Shown in pieces: positions 27,714-37,766 of a DNA stretch of 64,000 nt. Source of the stretch: Sorangium cellulosum So ce56 (GTDB taxonomy: Bacteria; Myxococcota_A; Polyangia; Polyangiales; Polyangiaceae); NCBI RefSeq assembly GCF_000067165.1, contig NC_010162.1, positions 7,633,001-7,697,000 on the forward strand, given 5' to 3'. Every line of letters starts with the position of its first letter. Position 1 is the first letter of the stretch. A model generated the notes under the pieces. It saw only the letters and a list, made by a program, of their open reading frames with translations, did no database searches and had not been told where the DNA came from. Position numbers and translations under genes: made by a program.

Positions 27714-30700
27714 ATGCTCGATAGTCCACGTTACCGCGTGCTGGAGGTGCTGCACCAGGGTGCGGACACGATCCTCTACCGCGCGCGGCGCGAGGAGGAC
27801 GGCCGGCCGGTGGTGCTCAAGGCTCTGCGGCGCGACCACGCGAGCCCCCGCGCGCTCGGCAGGCTCCAGCACGAGCTCGAGGTCGCCAGGGCACTGAAAT
27901 CGCCCGTCGTCGTCCAGGCCTACGGGATCGAGCTGTTCCGCGACCAGATGACGCTGGTCCTCGAAGACTTCGGCGGCCGCTCCCTCGACCGGCTGCTCGA
28001 TGGCGACGGGCCCATGCGCCCGATGTCGATCGAGCGCTTCTTCCCCCTCGCCCTCCGCCTCGCCGCCGCGCTCGCCGAGGTGCACCGGCGGCACGTCATT
28101 CACAAGGACATCAAGCCTCAGAACCTGCTCTACAACCCCGACACCGGCGAGGTGAAGATCACCGATCTCGGCATCGCCTCCCTCTCGCCGCGCGAGGCCC
28201 AGGAGCTCGCGCACGACGCGCTCATCGAGGGCACGCTCGCCTACATGGCGCCGGAGCAGACAGGCCGCATCAACCGCCGCGTCGACGAGCGGACCGATCT
28301 GTACTCCCTCGGCGTCACCTTCTACGAGATGCTGACTGGCACCCTGCCCTTCCACGCCAGCGACCCCGTCGCCTGGGTCTATTGCCACATCGCCCAGGCG
28401 CCGCGACCGCCGCACGCGCTCGTCCCATCGATTCCACCGCAGCTCTCCGCCGTCGTCCTCAAGCTGCTCTCCAAGGCCGCCGAGGAGCGCTACCAGAGCG
28501 CCCTCGGCCTGCGCCACGACCTCGACACGTGCTTTTCCCAGCTGCGCCAGCGCGGCGCCATCGCGCCCTTCCCGCTCGGACTGCGCGACGTCTCCGACCG
28601 ATTCCTGGTCCCGCAGCGGCTCTACGGCCGCGAGCGCGAGGTGCAGGCCCTGCTCGCCGCGTTCGAGCGCGTTGTCGCGAGCGGCCGGCCAGAGCTCCTT
28701 CTCGTCTCGGGCTATTCGGGCATCGGCAAGTCCTCGCTCGTCGCCGAGCTGCACGGGCCCATCGTGCGCGAGCGCGGCTTCTTCCTCTCCGGCAAGTTCG
28801 ATCAGCTCAAGCGCGACGTCCCCTACCGCCCCCTCCTTCACGCCTTCCGGGGGCTCGTGCAGGAGATCCTCGGCGCGACCGAGGAGCAGGTCGAACGCTG
28901 GAGGCAGCGCCTCCGCGAGGCCCTCGGCGCGAACGGCAGGCTGCTCACCGACATGCTACCCGAGCTCGCCCTGCTCCTCGGCCCGCAGCCGCCCGTGCCC
29001 GAGCTCCCGCCCGCCGAGGCCCAGAGCCGGCTGCTCGCCACGCTCCAGCGCTTCATCGCCGCCTGCGCCCGGAAGGAGCACCCCGTCGCCCTGTTTCTCG
29101 ACGACCTGCAATGGGCCGACGCTGGCAGCCTCCTCTTGCTCGAGCACCTCGCCTCCCTCGCCGGCGACGCGCATCTCCTGTTGATAGGCGCTTATCGCGA
29201 CAACGAGGTCGGCCCCGCGCACCCGCTCCGGCTCACCCTCACCGAGGTCCGAAAGCGCGGCGCCGCCGTCTCCGAGCTCGTCCTCACGCCGCTCTCCGCC
29301 GCCCACGTCGGCGCGCTCGTCGCCGAGACGGTCCACGCACCCGAAGCGCGGGTCGAGCCGCTCTCACGGCTGGTTTACGAGAAGACCGGCGGCAACCCCT
29401 TCTTCGTGCTCCAGTTCCTCATCGCCCTGCACCAAGAGGGGCTCATCACCTTCGATGCGGACGAGGGCGCATGGCGGTGGGACATCGCCGCCATCCGCGA
29501 CAAGGGCTTCACCGACAACGTCGTCGAGCTGATGGTGGGCAAGCTGGAGCGGCTCCCCGTCGCCACGCGCGACGCCCTCAAGCTCGCCGCGTGCCTCGGC
29601 GGCAGCGTGGACCTCGACCCCCTCGCGATCGTCGCGCGCCGTCCGGCGGAGGAGCTCCGCGAGGCGCTCGAGGAGGCCGTGCGGGAGGGGCTGCTGCTCC
29701 GCCGGGACAGCGCCTATCGCTTCCTCCATGACCGGGTGCAGCAAGCCGCAACCTCGCTCATCCCGGCCGGACAGCGCGCTGAGGTGCACCTCCGCATCGG
29801 TCAGCTGCTCTTGGGGGCACGGCGCGCCGACCAGCGCGAGGACGCCCTCTTCGATATCGTCGGCCACCTCAACCACGGCGCCGCGCTCCTCCGTTCCCAG
29901 GCCGAGCGCGACGAGCTCGCCGCCCTCAACCTCCGCGCCGGCAGGAAGGCCAAGGCCGCCGCGGCCTACGAGGCCGCCGCCGCCCTCTTCGCCGCCGGCC
30001 TGGCCCTCCTCGCGCAGGATCCCCGCGAGCGCTGGGAGACTCGGTACGAGCTGACCTACGATCTGAGCCTCGAGCGCGCGCACGCCGCCTACGCCATCGG
30101 CAGCTTCGAGGAGGCCGAGCAGCTGCTCGGGGAGCTCATGGAGCGCGCGAGGACCAAGATCGAGCGCGCCGCGGTCGTCGAGCTCGCCGTCACGCAGAAC
30201 GTCACCCGCGGCCAGTGCGCCCGCGCCGTGGAGCTCGGGCTCTCGTGCCTCCGCGCCTGGGACATCGAGCTGTCGCTCCCCGTCACCGACGCGCAGGTCA
30301 AAGAAGAGACCGAGGGCGTCTGGCAAGCGCTGGGCGACCGGGAGATCGAAGCCTTGGTCGACCTGCAGGCCATGGATCACCCGGAGATCAAGGTCGCGAT
30401 GCGCGTCCTGCTCGGCGTGATGATCTCCGCCTACTTCGTGGATTTGAAGCTGCACTATCTGCTCCTCGTGCGCATGGTCAAGCTCAGCTTGCGCCACGGC
30501 AACGCGGAGAGCTCCGCCCAGGCGTACACCGCCTTCGCGCGGATGGTCGGCCCGCTGGTCGGGCGATACCGTGAGGCTTACCTGTTCGGAAAGCTCGGCT
30601 ACGACCTCGCGGACAGGGGCCACGCCCTCTCCACGAAGGGCGCGGTGTTCACCCTGTTCGGGCAGCAGGTCGTCTTCTGGACGCGCCACTACCGGGAGAC

Positions 30701-33700
30701 CGGCTTCTACGCTCGCCGGGGCTTCAACGCCGCGATGGAGGGCGGCGACTGGAACAACGCATGTTACAACTGCATCTGGGCAGCGATGTTCCCGCTGCTG
30801 TCTGGCGAGCCGCTGGAGGACACCCTCCATCTCACCGAAGACCGCCTCGGCTTCGTGCGCAAGGCCGGCTACGCGTTCGTGTATGACGTCCTCCTCGGCG
30901 CACGGCACCTCATCCAGACGCTGCGCGGGCGGCCGGTCCATTATTCGATGCTCGACGGCGCCGAGCTGGATCAGGCGGCCTTCGAGGCGCGCCTCGACCG
31001 AGAGGGGGCGGTCGTCCCCCGCTGCTTCCACTTCAGCATGAAGGCTCAGGCGATGTTCGTCCTCGGCGCTCACCGGGAGGCGCTCGCGGCGACGACCCAG
31101 GTGGTCGTCGATTACGACTGGAAGATGGACACGAACGCGCTGTACGCCGAGTGCTTCTATTATCGTGCGCTCGCGCTGGCCGCGCTCGTCGACGACGAGG
31201 ACCGCGCGGCGGCGCCGTCGCCCCGGCCGGAGCTCCCGGACGGGCTGCTCGACTGCGAGCGGCAGCTCGGCGAGTGGGCCGCGAGCGGCCCCGACAACTA
31301 CCTCCACAAACACGCTCTTGTCCGCGCCGAGATCGCCCGGCTCCGCGGGCAGGACCTGGAGGCCATCGGGCTCTACGAGCAGGCCATCTCCTCGGCGCAC
31401 GAGGGCGGCTTCGTCCAGCACGAGGCCATCGCCTGCGAGCTCGCCGCCCGGCTCTACCGCGACCGCGGCCTGTCCACGCCCGCAGACGCTTACCTGCAGA
31501 AGGCCCGCGCCGCCTACTTCCGCTGGGGCGCACACGCCAAGGTCGAGCAGCTCGACCAGCGGTATCCCTTCCTCGTCGAGCGAAAGCCGATCGCCCCCAC
31601 CGTCACCTTCGCCGTACGCGCCGAGCAGTTCGACGTCCTCTCCGTCGTCAAGGCCTCTCAGAGCATCTCCGGTGAGCTCAAGCTCCCGCGCCTGCTCGAG
31701 ATGCTCCTGCGCACGGTGATCGAGCACGCGGGCGCCGGGGAGGGGTACGTGCTCCTGCTCCGGGAAGATCGCCTGTCGACCGCGGCGGCGATCACCGGGT
31801 CGGGGAGCGCCGCGCGGCTTCTCGACGCGGGCGAGGCCCTGGCGGCGCTGCCGCAATCCATTCTCAACTATGTCCTCCGCAGCCACGAGCGCGTGCTGCT
31901 CGACGACGCCGCCGGGCGGCACCCGTTCTCGGAGGACGCGTATTTCACGCGGAAGAAGCCGAGATCGGTGCTGTGCCTGCCCATCGTGCGGCAAGCGCGG
32001 CTGCTCGGCCTGCTCTACCTGGAGAACCGGCTCGTGGCGGGGGCGTTCACGCCCGGGCGGCTCACCGTGCTCGAGCTGCTCGCCTCGCAGTCGGCCATCT
32101 CGCTCGAGAACGCCATGCTCTACACCGATATCGAGCAGGAGAACGCCGAGCGGCGCCGGGCGGAGCGCGAGCTCCGCGGGAGCCAGGCCACGCTGCAGGC
32201 CATCGTCGACAACTCCGCTGCGACGATCTACCTCAAGGATCGCGACGGCCGGCACCTGCTCGTCAACCGCGAGGTGGGCCGCCTCCTGGGCATGCCGCTC
32301 GATCAGATCATCGGCAAGACGAGCACCGAGCTCTTCCCTTCCACGAACCTCGAGATCATCGCGGACAACGACCGGCGGGTGCTCGACTCGGGCGAGCCGC
32401 TCGAGTTCGAGGAAGAGCTGATCATGGAGGACGGGCCGCACACCTACCTGTCGCTCAAGTTCCCGCTCGGCGAGAGCGTCATGCCCGGCGTGCTCTGCGG
32501 CATCTCCACCGACATCACCGAGCGCAAGCGCGCCGAGCTCGCCGAGCGCTTCCTCGCCGAGGCGAGCCGCAGGCTCATGGCCCTCGGCTACGGCGCCACC
32601 CTCGAGAGCGTCGCGCAGCTCGCCGTGCCCGAGCTGGCCGACCGGTGCGTCATCGACGTGGACCTCGCCCAGGACGCGCCGGAGAGGACGGTCACCGCGG
32701 GCGTGCCGGCCGAGCTGGCAGACGCGGTGATGGACGCGCTGCGGCCCCTCGCAGCGACCTCGCCGGACCGCCCCGAGGTGGGCGACGTCCGCGCTGCGCC
32801 CCTCCTCGAGCCGCTCGGCGTTCACTCCTTCCTCCGCGTTCCGCTCCTCGCGCGCGACCGGCGCTTCGGCGTCATGACCCTGCTGGCGACCGCGCCGCGA
32901 CGCCATTACCGCCCCGCGGACCTGTGGCTGGCCCAGGAGCTGGCGAGCCGCGCCGCGCTCGCCCTCGACAACAGCCGTCTGTTCGCCGAGGCCCAGGTGG
33001 CGATCGAGCGCCGCGACGAGTTCCTCCTCGTCGCCTCGCACGAGCTCAAGACCCCGCTCACCTCGCTCAAGATGCAGGCTCACCTGCTCGCCCGGCTCCT
33101 GCCCCGCCTCCAGCGCGCCGAGGTCGCTCCGGAGCGCATCGACGCCGCGATCCAGGTCCTGAACCGCCAGATCGCGCGCCTCGCCCATCTGATCAACGAG
33201 CTGCTCGACGTCACCCGCCTCAACGCCGGCCGGCTCACCCTCGCGCGCGCCCCCCTCGACCTGGCGGCCCTGACGTGCGAGGTCGTCGAGCGGATGAGAC
33301 AGCAGCTCGCGAGCGCGCGCTGCCGCACCGAGCTCGATCTGGAAGGACCCGTGATCGGGCACTGGGATGCTTCTCGGATGGAGCAGGTCCTCATCAACCT
33401 GCTGTCCAACGCGATCAAGTACGGCGCGGGGGCCCCCATTCACGTCGTCGTGCGCGGCCTGGAAGGCCGCGCGCTGCTCGTCGTCCGCGACCACGGCATC
33501 GGCATCGCGCAGGCCGACCAGGCCAGGATCTTCGAACGCTTCGAGCGCGCCGTCTCCGTCCGCAACTTCGGAGGTCTCGGTCTCGGCCTCTACATCGTCC
33601 GGTGGATCGTCACCTCCCACGGCGGCACCATCCGCGTCGAGAGCGAGCCGGGCGCCGGCGCCGCGTTCATCGTCGAGCTGCCTTTGCACCCGGCCGAGGC

Positions 33701-33752
33701 GGAGTCGGAGACGGCGGCGGACGGCCGAGGGGACCTGCTCCCACAGGTCTAG
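27714..33752 (+). CDS. HstK-like Ser/Thr kinase-AAA-GAF-PAS-histidine kinase, array copy 4
   Basis: 2012 residues from ATG 27714 (MLDSPRYRVLEVL, aligned with the other copies; the frame is open 63 nt further). HKDIKPQN replaces HRDIKPQN. The AAA module around 28530-28950 follows the copy 1/2 type, with local changes such as the AGDAH segment after Walker B. Its TPR-like region is distinct. The GAF has the ITGSGSAARLL tract of copy 2. The HisKA block at 33040-33250 (SLKMQAHLL, IQVLNRQ, LINELLD) is shared with copy 5 and not with copies 1-3. Phospho-acceptor His1776. Last gene of the contiguous array; a divergent 11-kb block of other genes follows. Confidence 0.9.
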   Translation: MLDSPRYRVLEVLHQGADTILYRARREEDGRPVVLKALRRDHASPRALGRLQHELEVARALKSPVVVQAYGIELFRDQMTLVLEDFGGRSLDRLLDGDGPMRPMSIERFFPLALRLAAALAEVHRRHVIHKDIKPQNLLYNPDTGEVKITDLGIASLSPREAQELAHDALIEGTLAYMAPEQTGRINRRVDERTDLYSLGVTFYEMLTGTLPFHASDPVAWVYCHIAQAPRPPHALVPSIPPQLSAVVLKLLSKAAEERYQSALGLRHDLDTCFSQLRQRGAIAPFPLGLRDVSDRFLVPQRLYGREREVQALLAAFERVVASGRPELLLVSGYSGIGKSSLVAELHGPIVRERGFFLSGKFDQLKRDVPYRPLLHAFRGLVQEILGATEEQVERWRQRLREALGANGRLLTDMLPELALLLGPQPPVPELPPAEAQSRLLATLQRFIAACARKEHPVALFLDDLQWADAGSLLLLEHLASLAGDAHLLLIGAYRDNEVGPAHPLRLTLTEVRKRGAAVSELVLTPLSAAHVGALVAETVHAPEARVEPLSRLVYEKTGGNPFFVLQFLIALHQEGLITFDADEGAWRWDIAAIRDKGFTDNVVELMVGKLERLPVATRDALKLAACLGGSVDLDPLAIVARRPAEELREALEEAVREGLLLRRDSAYRFLHDRVQQAATSLIPAGQRAEVHLRIGQLLLGARRADQREDALFDIVGHLNHGAALLRSQAERDELAALNLRAGRKAKAAAAYEAAAALFAAGLALLAQDPRERWETRYELTYDLSLERAHAAYAIGSFEEAEQLLGELMERARTKIERAAVVELAVTQNVTRGQCARAVELGLSCLRAWDIELSLPVTDAQVKEETEGVWQALGDREIEALVDLQAMDHPEIKVAMRVLLGVMISAYFVDLKLHYLLLVRMVKLSLRHGNAESSAQAYTAFARMVGPLVGRYREAYLFGKLGYDLADRGHALSTKGAVFTLFGQQVVFWTRHYRETGFYARRGFNAAMEGGDWNNACYNCIWAAMFPLLSGEPLEDTLHLTEDRLGFVRKAGYAFVYDVLLGARHLIQTLRGRPVHYSMLDGAELDQAAFEARLDREGAVVPRCFHFSMKAQAMFVLGAHREALAATTQVVVDYDWKMDTNALYAECFYYRALALAALVDDEDRAAAPSPRPELPDGLLDCERQLGEWAASGPDNYLHKHALVRAEIARLRGQDLEAIGLYEQAISSAHEGGFVQHEAIACELAARLYRDRGLSTPADAYLQKARAAYFRWGAHAKVEQLDQRYPFLVERKPIAPTVTFAVRAEQFDVLSVVKASQSISGELKLPRLLEMLLRTVIEHAGAGEGYVLLLREDRLSTAAAITGSGSAARLLDAGEALAALPQSILNYVLRSHERVLLDDAAGRHPFSEDAYFTRKKPRSVLCLPIVRQARLLGLLYLENRLVAGAFTPGRLTVLELLASQSAISLENAMLYTDIEQENAERRRAERELRGSQATLQAIVDNSAATIYLKDRDGRHLLVNREVGRLLGMPLDQIIGKTSTELFPSTNLEIIADNDRRVLDSGEPLEFEEELIMEDGPHTYLSLKFPLGESVMPGVLCGISTDITERKRAELAERFLAEASRRLMALGYGATLESVAQLAVPELADRCVIDVDLAQDAPERTVTAGVPAELADAVMDALRPLAATSPDRPEVGDVRAAPLLEPLGVHSFLRVPLLARDRRFGVMTLLATAPRRHYRPADLWLAQELASRAALALDNSRLFAEAQVAIERRDEFLLVASHELKTPLTSLKMQAHLLARLLPRLQRAEVAPERIDAAIQVLNRQIARLAHLINELLDVTRLNAGRLTLARAPLDLAALTCEVVERMRQQLASARCRTELDLEGPVIGHWDASRMEQVLINLLSNAIKYGAGAPIHVVVRGLEGRALLVVRDHGIGIAQADQARIFERFERAVSVRNFGGLGLGLYIVRWIVTSHGGTIRVESEPGAGAAFIVELPLHPAEAESETAADGRGDLLPQV

Positions 33753-33765
33753 AACGAGCGCGACG

Positions 33766-34869
33766 ATGTGGAGTGGCGTTCCGGGCGCCGGGACGCCACA
33801 TTGGCCCCGGGTGAGGTCACGCTCCTCGGCAGCGCCGCTCTTCATGATCTCCGCGGCGCTCGGCGGCAGCGCGGTCGCGCACGCCCAGCCGACCGCGGCG
33901 CCCTTGCGGTTCGAGTACCGCGCGGAGGCTGGATGCCCGGCAGAGGCGGAGTTTCGTGCGCGCGTCGGCGCGCGCCTCCGGCGGAACATCGCGGAGACGG
34001 ACACAGCGAGGGCGTACGTCGTGATCATCGAGCGGCGCGATCGCCGCTTCGTCGGGCGCCTCAGCGTCCGCGCAGGCGACGGGACGGCGTCCGACCGCGG
34101 TGTCGCGGGGGATACCTGCGACGATGTCGTCGCCGCGCTCGCGGTCGTGACCGCGCTCGCCGTCGATACCCAGGCCGGGGACGCCCCCGTAACGTCCGCC
34201 ACCCCCGCGGTTTCCGCGTCCCCGAGCGCCGTCGCCGCGCCGCCCCCGCCTGCCAGCGCCCCGCCTGCGGGCGCCCCGCCTGCCAGCGCCCCGCCTGCGG
34301 GCGCCCCGCCGGCCGGTAACGCGCGGCCGCCGGCGCCGGAGCCCGACGCCACGACGCACCTGGTGCTCGGCGCGCAGCTCCTCGTCGGCCAGATGATCGG
34401 CCTCCCCTCCTTCGGCGCGCGCATCTCCGCGGAGCCTCCCCTCGCCGTCGCGACCCGCGGCGTCGGCCCGGCGCGCTTCGACGCGGACCTCGAGGTGTCC
34501 TCCGACGTCCCCGTGGCGGGTGGCTCTGCATCGTTTCTGCGCGCGGCCCTCGGCGCCGACGCGTGCCCGCTCGGCGCGTCGCTCGGCGTCCTGCGCCTTT
34601 CCCCCTGCGCGCGCGTCGAGGGCGGCCTCGTCTCGGCGAGCCGCCGAGGCGTCGCCCCCGCGCGCAGCGTGACGCGCGGATGGCTGGCGCTCGGCCTGCC
34701 GGTGCGCGCGCGGCTGCCGCTCTGGGGCGCGTTCGTGCTCGACGCCGACGCCGGGGTGCGCCTGCCGCTGCTGCGCGACGGCTTCTTCCCCGACGGCGCC
34801 GACGCCGACGCCCGCCCGCCGCCGATCGAGAGCGTCGCGGCGCTCGGGCTCGGGTTGACGATTCCGTGA
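33766..34869 (+). CDS. Exported protein of unknown function, first gene of ECF module 1
   Basis: 367 residues if ATG 33766 is used; GTG 33811 would give a cleaner signal peptide (VRSRSSAAPLF... AVAHA-QP), so the start is uncertain. The mature part begins with a domain containing AEAGCPAEAEF and GDTCDDVVAALAVVTALAVD (two cysteines), of a type often seen in myxobacterial envelope proteins. A Pro/Ala linker with repeated PPAGAPPASA units follows, then a C-terminal region with alternating hydrophobic strands (LVLGAQLLVG, GWLALGLPVRARL, ALGLGLTIP) that looks like an outer-membrane or periplasmic beta domain. It is 40 nt upstream of an ECF sigma factor gene and probably co-transcribed. No enzyme motif seen. 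Confidence 0.6.
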   Translation: MWSGVPGAGTPHWPRVRSRSSAAPLFMISAALGGSAVAHAQPTAAPLRFEYRAEAGCPAEAEFRARVGARLRRNIAETDTARAYVVIIERRDRRFVGRLSVRAGDGTASDRGVAGDTCDDVVAALAVVTALAVDTQAGDAPVTSATPAVSASPSAVAAPPPPASAPPAGAPPASAPPAGAPPAGNARPPAPEPDATTHLVLGAQLLVGQMIGLPSFGARISAEPPLAVATRGVGPARFDADLEVSSDVPVAGGSASFLRAALGADACPLGASLGVLRLSPCARVEGGLVSASRRGVAPARSVTRGWLALGLPVRARLPLWGAFVLDADAGVRLPLLRDGFFPDGADADARPPPIESVAALGLGLTIP

Positions 34870-34909
34870 TCCCGGCGCTCGCCTCCGAACATAGCAGCGG
34901 CAGGAGACG

Positions 34910-35542
34910 ATGATCAGCGCGACTCGATCCCGGCCCCCTGCACGCGCAGCGGTGGTGCGCGACCCGGCCATGACGGCGCCCGCGGAGCGCGCCGAGCGGC
35001 GCGCGCCGTCGCCCTCCGCGGAGCGCTACCGCGCGCTGGTCGACGCGCATTTCGACTTCATCTGGCGCTCGTTGCGCGGGCTCGGCGTGCCCGCCGGCTC
35101 GGCCGACGACGCCGCGCAGCACGTCTTCCTGATCGCCTACCAGAAGCTCGCCGAGATCGCGCCCGATCGCGAGCGGTCCTTCCTCTTCGGGACGGCGCTG
35201 GGGGTCGCGGCGAACGCACGCCGCGCCGGCGCGCGGCGGCGCGAGCTCTGCGACGACGGCGCGATGGCGGCCGCGGCCGACGACGCGCCGAACCCGGAGC
35301 AGCTCATCGAGATGAAGCAGGCGCGCGCGCTGCTCGACGACGTGCTCGACGCGATGGAGGAGGACCTCCGTGTCGTCTTCGTCCTCTTCGAGCTCGAGGG
35401 CGTCCCGACCGAGGAGATCGCCGCGATGCTCGGCCTCGCGAAGGGCACCGTCGCTTCCCGCCTCCGCCGCGCGCGAGAGGACTTTCGCGCGATCGCGAGG
35501 CGCGTCCAGGCGAGGGCGCCGCACCGGGGAGGCGAGCGATGA
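34910..35542 (+). CDS. ECF-type RNA polymerase sigma factor (module 1)
   Basis: 210 residues, ATG 34910 with AGGAGA upstream. Region 2: YRALVDAHFDFIWRSLRGLGV, then DDAAQHVFLIAYQKL (the DDxxQxVF motif of sigma region 2). Region 4: LPxx-like segment EEDLRVVFVLFELEG and the helix-turn-helix TEEIAAMLGLAKGTVASRLRRARE. It directs RNA polymerase to promoters not visible here. The stop overlaps the start of the next gene by 4 nt (ATGA), so translation is coupled to that gene, a probable regulator. Confidence 0.9.
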   Translation: MISATRSRPPARAAVVRDPAMTAPAERAERRAPSPSAERYRALVDAHFDFIWRSLRGLGVPAGSADDAAQHVFLIAYQKLAEIAPDRERSFLFGTALGVAANARRAGARRRELCDDGAMAAAADDAPNPEQLIEMKQARALLDDVLDAMEEDLRVVFVLFELEGVPTEEIAAMLGLAKGTVASRLRRAREDFRAIARRVQARAPHRGGER

Positions 35543-36363
35543 CCGATCCGAAGCCGCTGGGAGACGAGGAGACGACCGATTTCGAGCGCGCGCTGCTCCG
35601 CTCGTGGAAGCAGGAGTCTCCGTCCTCGTCGGCGCGCGCGCGCGCGCTCGCCATCGCCGGGCTCGCCGCGGGCGGGGTCGCAGGGGGCGGGGTCGCAGCG
35701 GGGACGACCGCTGCGCCTTCCCCGTCCGCCGCGCCCGCGCCGAAGGCGGGCGCCGGCAAGCTGCTGGCGCTCGCGAAGTGGGGCCTCGGAGCGGCGATCG
35801 GCGTCGGCCTCATCGGCGCGGGCGTCGCGCTCCTCCGGCCGTCGGCGCCTCCCTCCGCGGCGGCACCGTGGAGCGAGCCGCAGGCCACGCTCACGCCGCC
35901 CACCGCCGGCGAGCCGCCGGCGGCGACCGCGCCGCCGGTCGCGCCCGCTCCCTCCGGGCCCGCGACGCGCGCGCCGCTCCCGCTCCAGGCGAGCGCCCCG
36001 CCGATCCCGGCGCCCGCCGCCGCGAGCCCGCCGCGCCCGAAGAGCGCCGCGCCGCGCGCGGGATCCGCGCCCGGCGCGCCGAGCGACGCGCTCGGCGAGC
36101 AGGTCGCCATGATCGATCGCGCGCGCGACGCGCTCACCGCCGGCGACGCGGCGGGGTGCCTCGCGGCGCTCGACGCCCACGACAGCAAGTTTCCTCGGAG
36201 CGCGATGGGAGAGGAGGCCACCGTGCTCCGCATCGAGGCGCTGATCCGCCTCGGCGATCGGGCCCGCGCGGCCGAGCTGGGCCAGCGCTTCCTCGCCTCG
36301 CGCCCGACGAGCGCGCATGCCTCGGGCGTGCGCGCTCTCCTCGGCGCGGCGGAGGAGCCTTGA
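35539..36363 (+). CDS. Membrane-anchored TPR-like protein, probable sigma regulator
   Basis: 274 residues, overlapping the sigma gene by 4 nt. The first 80 residues are cytosolic and acidic at the start (GDEETTDFERALLRSW), then one membrane segment at about 81-99 (WGLGAAIGVGLIGAGVALL), a Pro/Ala-rich periplasmic linker of about 90 residues, and a C-terminal helical repeat region (IDRARDALTAGDAAGCLAALDAHDSKFPRS...RAAELGQRFLASRP). Genes in this position after ECF factors are often anti-sigma proteins. No zinc-binding HxxxCxxC motif is present, so the role is inferred from coupling and topology. Confidence 0.65.
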   Translation: MTDPKPLGDEETTDFERALLRSWKQESPSSSARARALAIAGLAAGGVAGGGVAAGTTAAPSPSAAPAPKAGAGKLLALAKWGLGAAIGVGLIGAGVALLRPSAPPSAAAPWSEPQATLTPPTAGEPPAATAPPVAPAPSGPATRAPLPLQASAPPIPAPAAASPPRPKSAAPRAGSAPGAPSDALGEQVAMIDRARDALTAGDAAGCLAALDAHDSKFPRSAMGEEATVLRIEALIRLGDRARAAELGQRFLASRPTSAHASGVRALLGAAEEP

Positions 36364-36512
36364 TCGAGCGGCGCGCACGCGCGCCTCGCGTGACCTGCTC
36401 GCCCGCCTGCGTAACGTGCTTTCGAGGGCGCCGGAGAGCGTGCCTATCGTGTCCGGTTCGTCGAATGGTTCGAGCGCTGTCAGCGTGAGGATGTTCAACA
36501 GAGAGGTTTCGT

Positions 36513-37439
36513 ATGGTCTGGTCGTCATGGAGCAGGCGCCACGCGCGGAAGGCGGTCCTGGTGGGAGCGGCGATGGCGCGCCTCTCGCTGCCGGGGAGCG
36601 CCGCGGCGCAGGAGGCGGTCGCCCCGGCGTGGGACGAGACCGAGCGTCGGGAAGACATCGTCCAGCGGCGCGAGCGCGCCGCGCTCCTTGCGACACACCT
36701 CCATGACGTGATCAGGCTGCGCTCCGCCGGGAAAGCGGTGCCCGTCCTCGTCAGCGGTATCGGCGGGGCGAGCCTCGCCTTGAGCCTGACCGTAGCCCCG
36801 GCCGAGCCTCCCTTCCTCGCCTGGACCGCTGGCTCCGCGGCGTTGCTCGCGGGAGGCATCGCCGCGCTCGCCGCGCCGGAGGCGTACCGGCGCGACACGC
36901 TGGGGGCCGCCGCGCAGCTCTCACAAGGCAGCTTCTGGCTCGGGCTCGCGTTCTTCACGGACAGCGGGCTCGCGAGGGTGACGCCGATCGCGCTGTCGTC
37001 GGGATATTACGTGTCCGGCTTGCTCTCCGGGCTGAACCTGGCGCTGTCCGACTACACTCCTGCTTCCCGCCTCCGCGCCGACCACGCGCTGGTGGCGACG
37101 CCCGAGTGGCGCGCGCGGCTGTCACGCGCGCAGATCGCGAGCATCGAGCGGGATCTGCTGGCCACCGCGCCTGCGATCCCGAGCTGGGCCATCTACCTCC
37201 CGGTCGCGCTCGGCGGGGTCGCCGCCACCGCGCCCGCGTGGGATGGTGATCTGCCAGCAGAGAGGCGGATGTTGAGCTTGACGTCCGGTCTCCTGGCCTC
37301 CGTGTGGTCGCTCGGCGCCATGTTCGATCCCGAACATCCGGCGCAGTCCTACCAGCGGGACCTGCGCAGGGCCGGCCTGCAGGTCGCGCCTTCAGGGCCC
37401 GACGGCAACGCAGGCCTCACGGTCTCGGGCAAATTCTAG
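36513..37439 (+). CDS. Exported membrane protein of unknown function
   Basis: 308 residues from ATG 36513 with AGAGAGG upstream. N-terminal signal sequence (cleavage near SAAAQE), a charged segment, then several hydrophobic segments (VLVSGIGGASLALSL, AALLAGGIAALAAP, FWLGLAFF, YYVSGLLSGLNLAL, AIYLPVALGGVAATAP, SLTSGLLASVWSLGAMF). Not a recognised transporter. It lies 149 nt after the TPR-like gene on the same strand and may belong to the same sigma module. Confidence 0.55.
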   Translation: MVWSSWSRRHARKAVLVGAAMARLSLPGSAAAQEAVAPAWDETERREDIVQRRERAALLATHLHDVIRLRSAGKAVPVLVSGIGGASLALSLTVAPAEPPFLAWTAGSAALLAGGIAALAAPEAYRRDTLGAAAQLSQGSFWLGLAFFTDSGLARVTPIALSSGYYVSGLLSGLNLALSDYTPASRLRADHALVATPEWRARLSRAQIASIERDLLATAPAIPSWAIYLPVALGGVAATAPAWDGDLPAERRMLSLTSGLLASVWSLGAMFDPEHPAQSYQRDLRRAGLQVAPSGPDGNAGLTVSGKF

Positions 37440-37481
37440 AGCGACAGACGGGCTGAAGCCACATGCGAACAGCGAGGAGTC

Positions 37482-37552
37482 GAACCGCCAAGACGCCATA
37501 AGACGCCAAGACTCTTGTATTTCTCCTGGCGTCCTTGGCGCGCTTGGCCGTT
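37482..37552. repeat. Palindromic GCCAAGACGCC intergenic repeat
   Basis: The left arm contains CGCCAAGACGCC twice (37487-37510). After a short AT-rich loop the right arm (37526-37552) has GGCGTCCTTGGCG and CTTGGCCGTTC, nearly its reverse complement. The whole can fold into a long imperfect hairpin, bounded by GAACCG and CCGTTC. Sequences of this kind (repeated CTTGGCGTC palindromes) recur between genes in several phyla. The rest of the 37440-37766 gap holds nothing I can identify. Confidence 0.6.
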
Positions 37553-37766
37553 CATTTCCCCGGTTTCCAAGCGGTTTAGCGCTCTGGCGGGTCATCCCCC
37601 GAGCGCCTCCAGGGGAGTTCGCTCCGGGACCAGCGCTCCGGCAGGGCCTGTCGTGGCCCGTCTTCGCGCTCGTGTCTCCTGGGTCGACCGCTGGAGGAGC
37701 CCGGGGACACAGCAGTGATTGTCATCGTTTCGCGCTCCTTCGAGCGCTCATCAAGGAGGATTGGCC

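Noticed and set aside
7412..34892. Several very long open frames on the minus strand (up to more than 1800 codons) opposite the kinase genes
   Set aside because: They are antisense shadows created by the extreme third-position GC bias. They have no SD, no recognisable domains, repeat in the same way in each copy, and consist of Gly/Ala/Glu/Leu/Val-rich nonsense.
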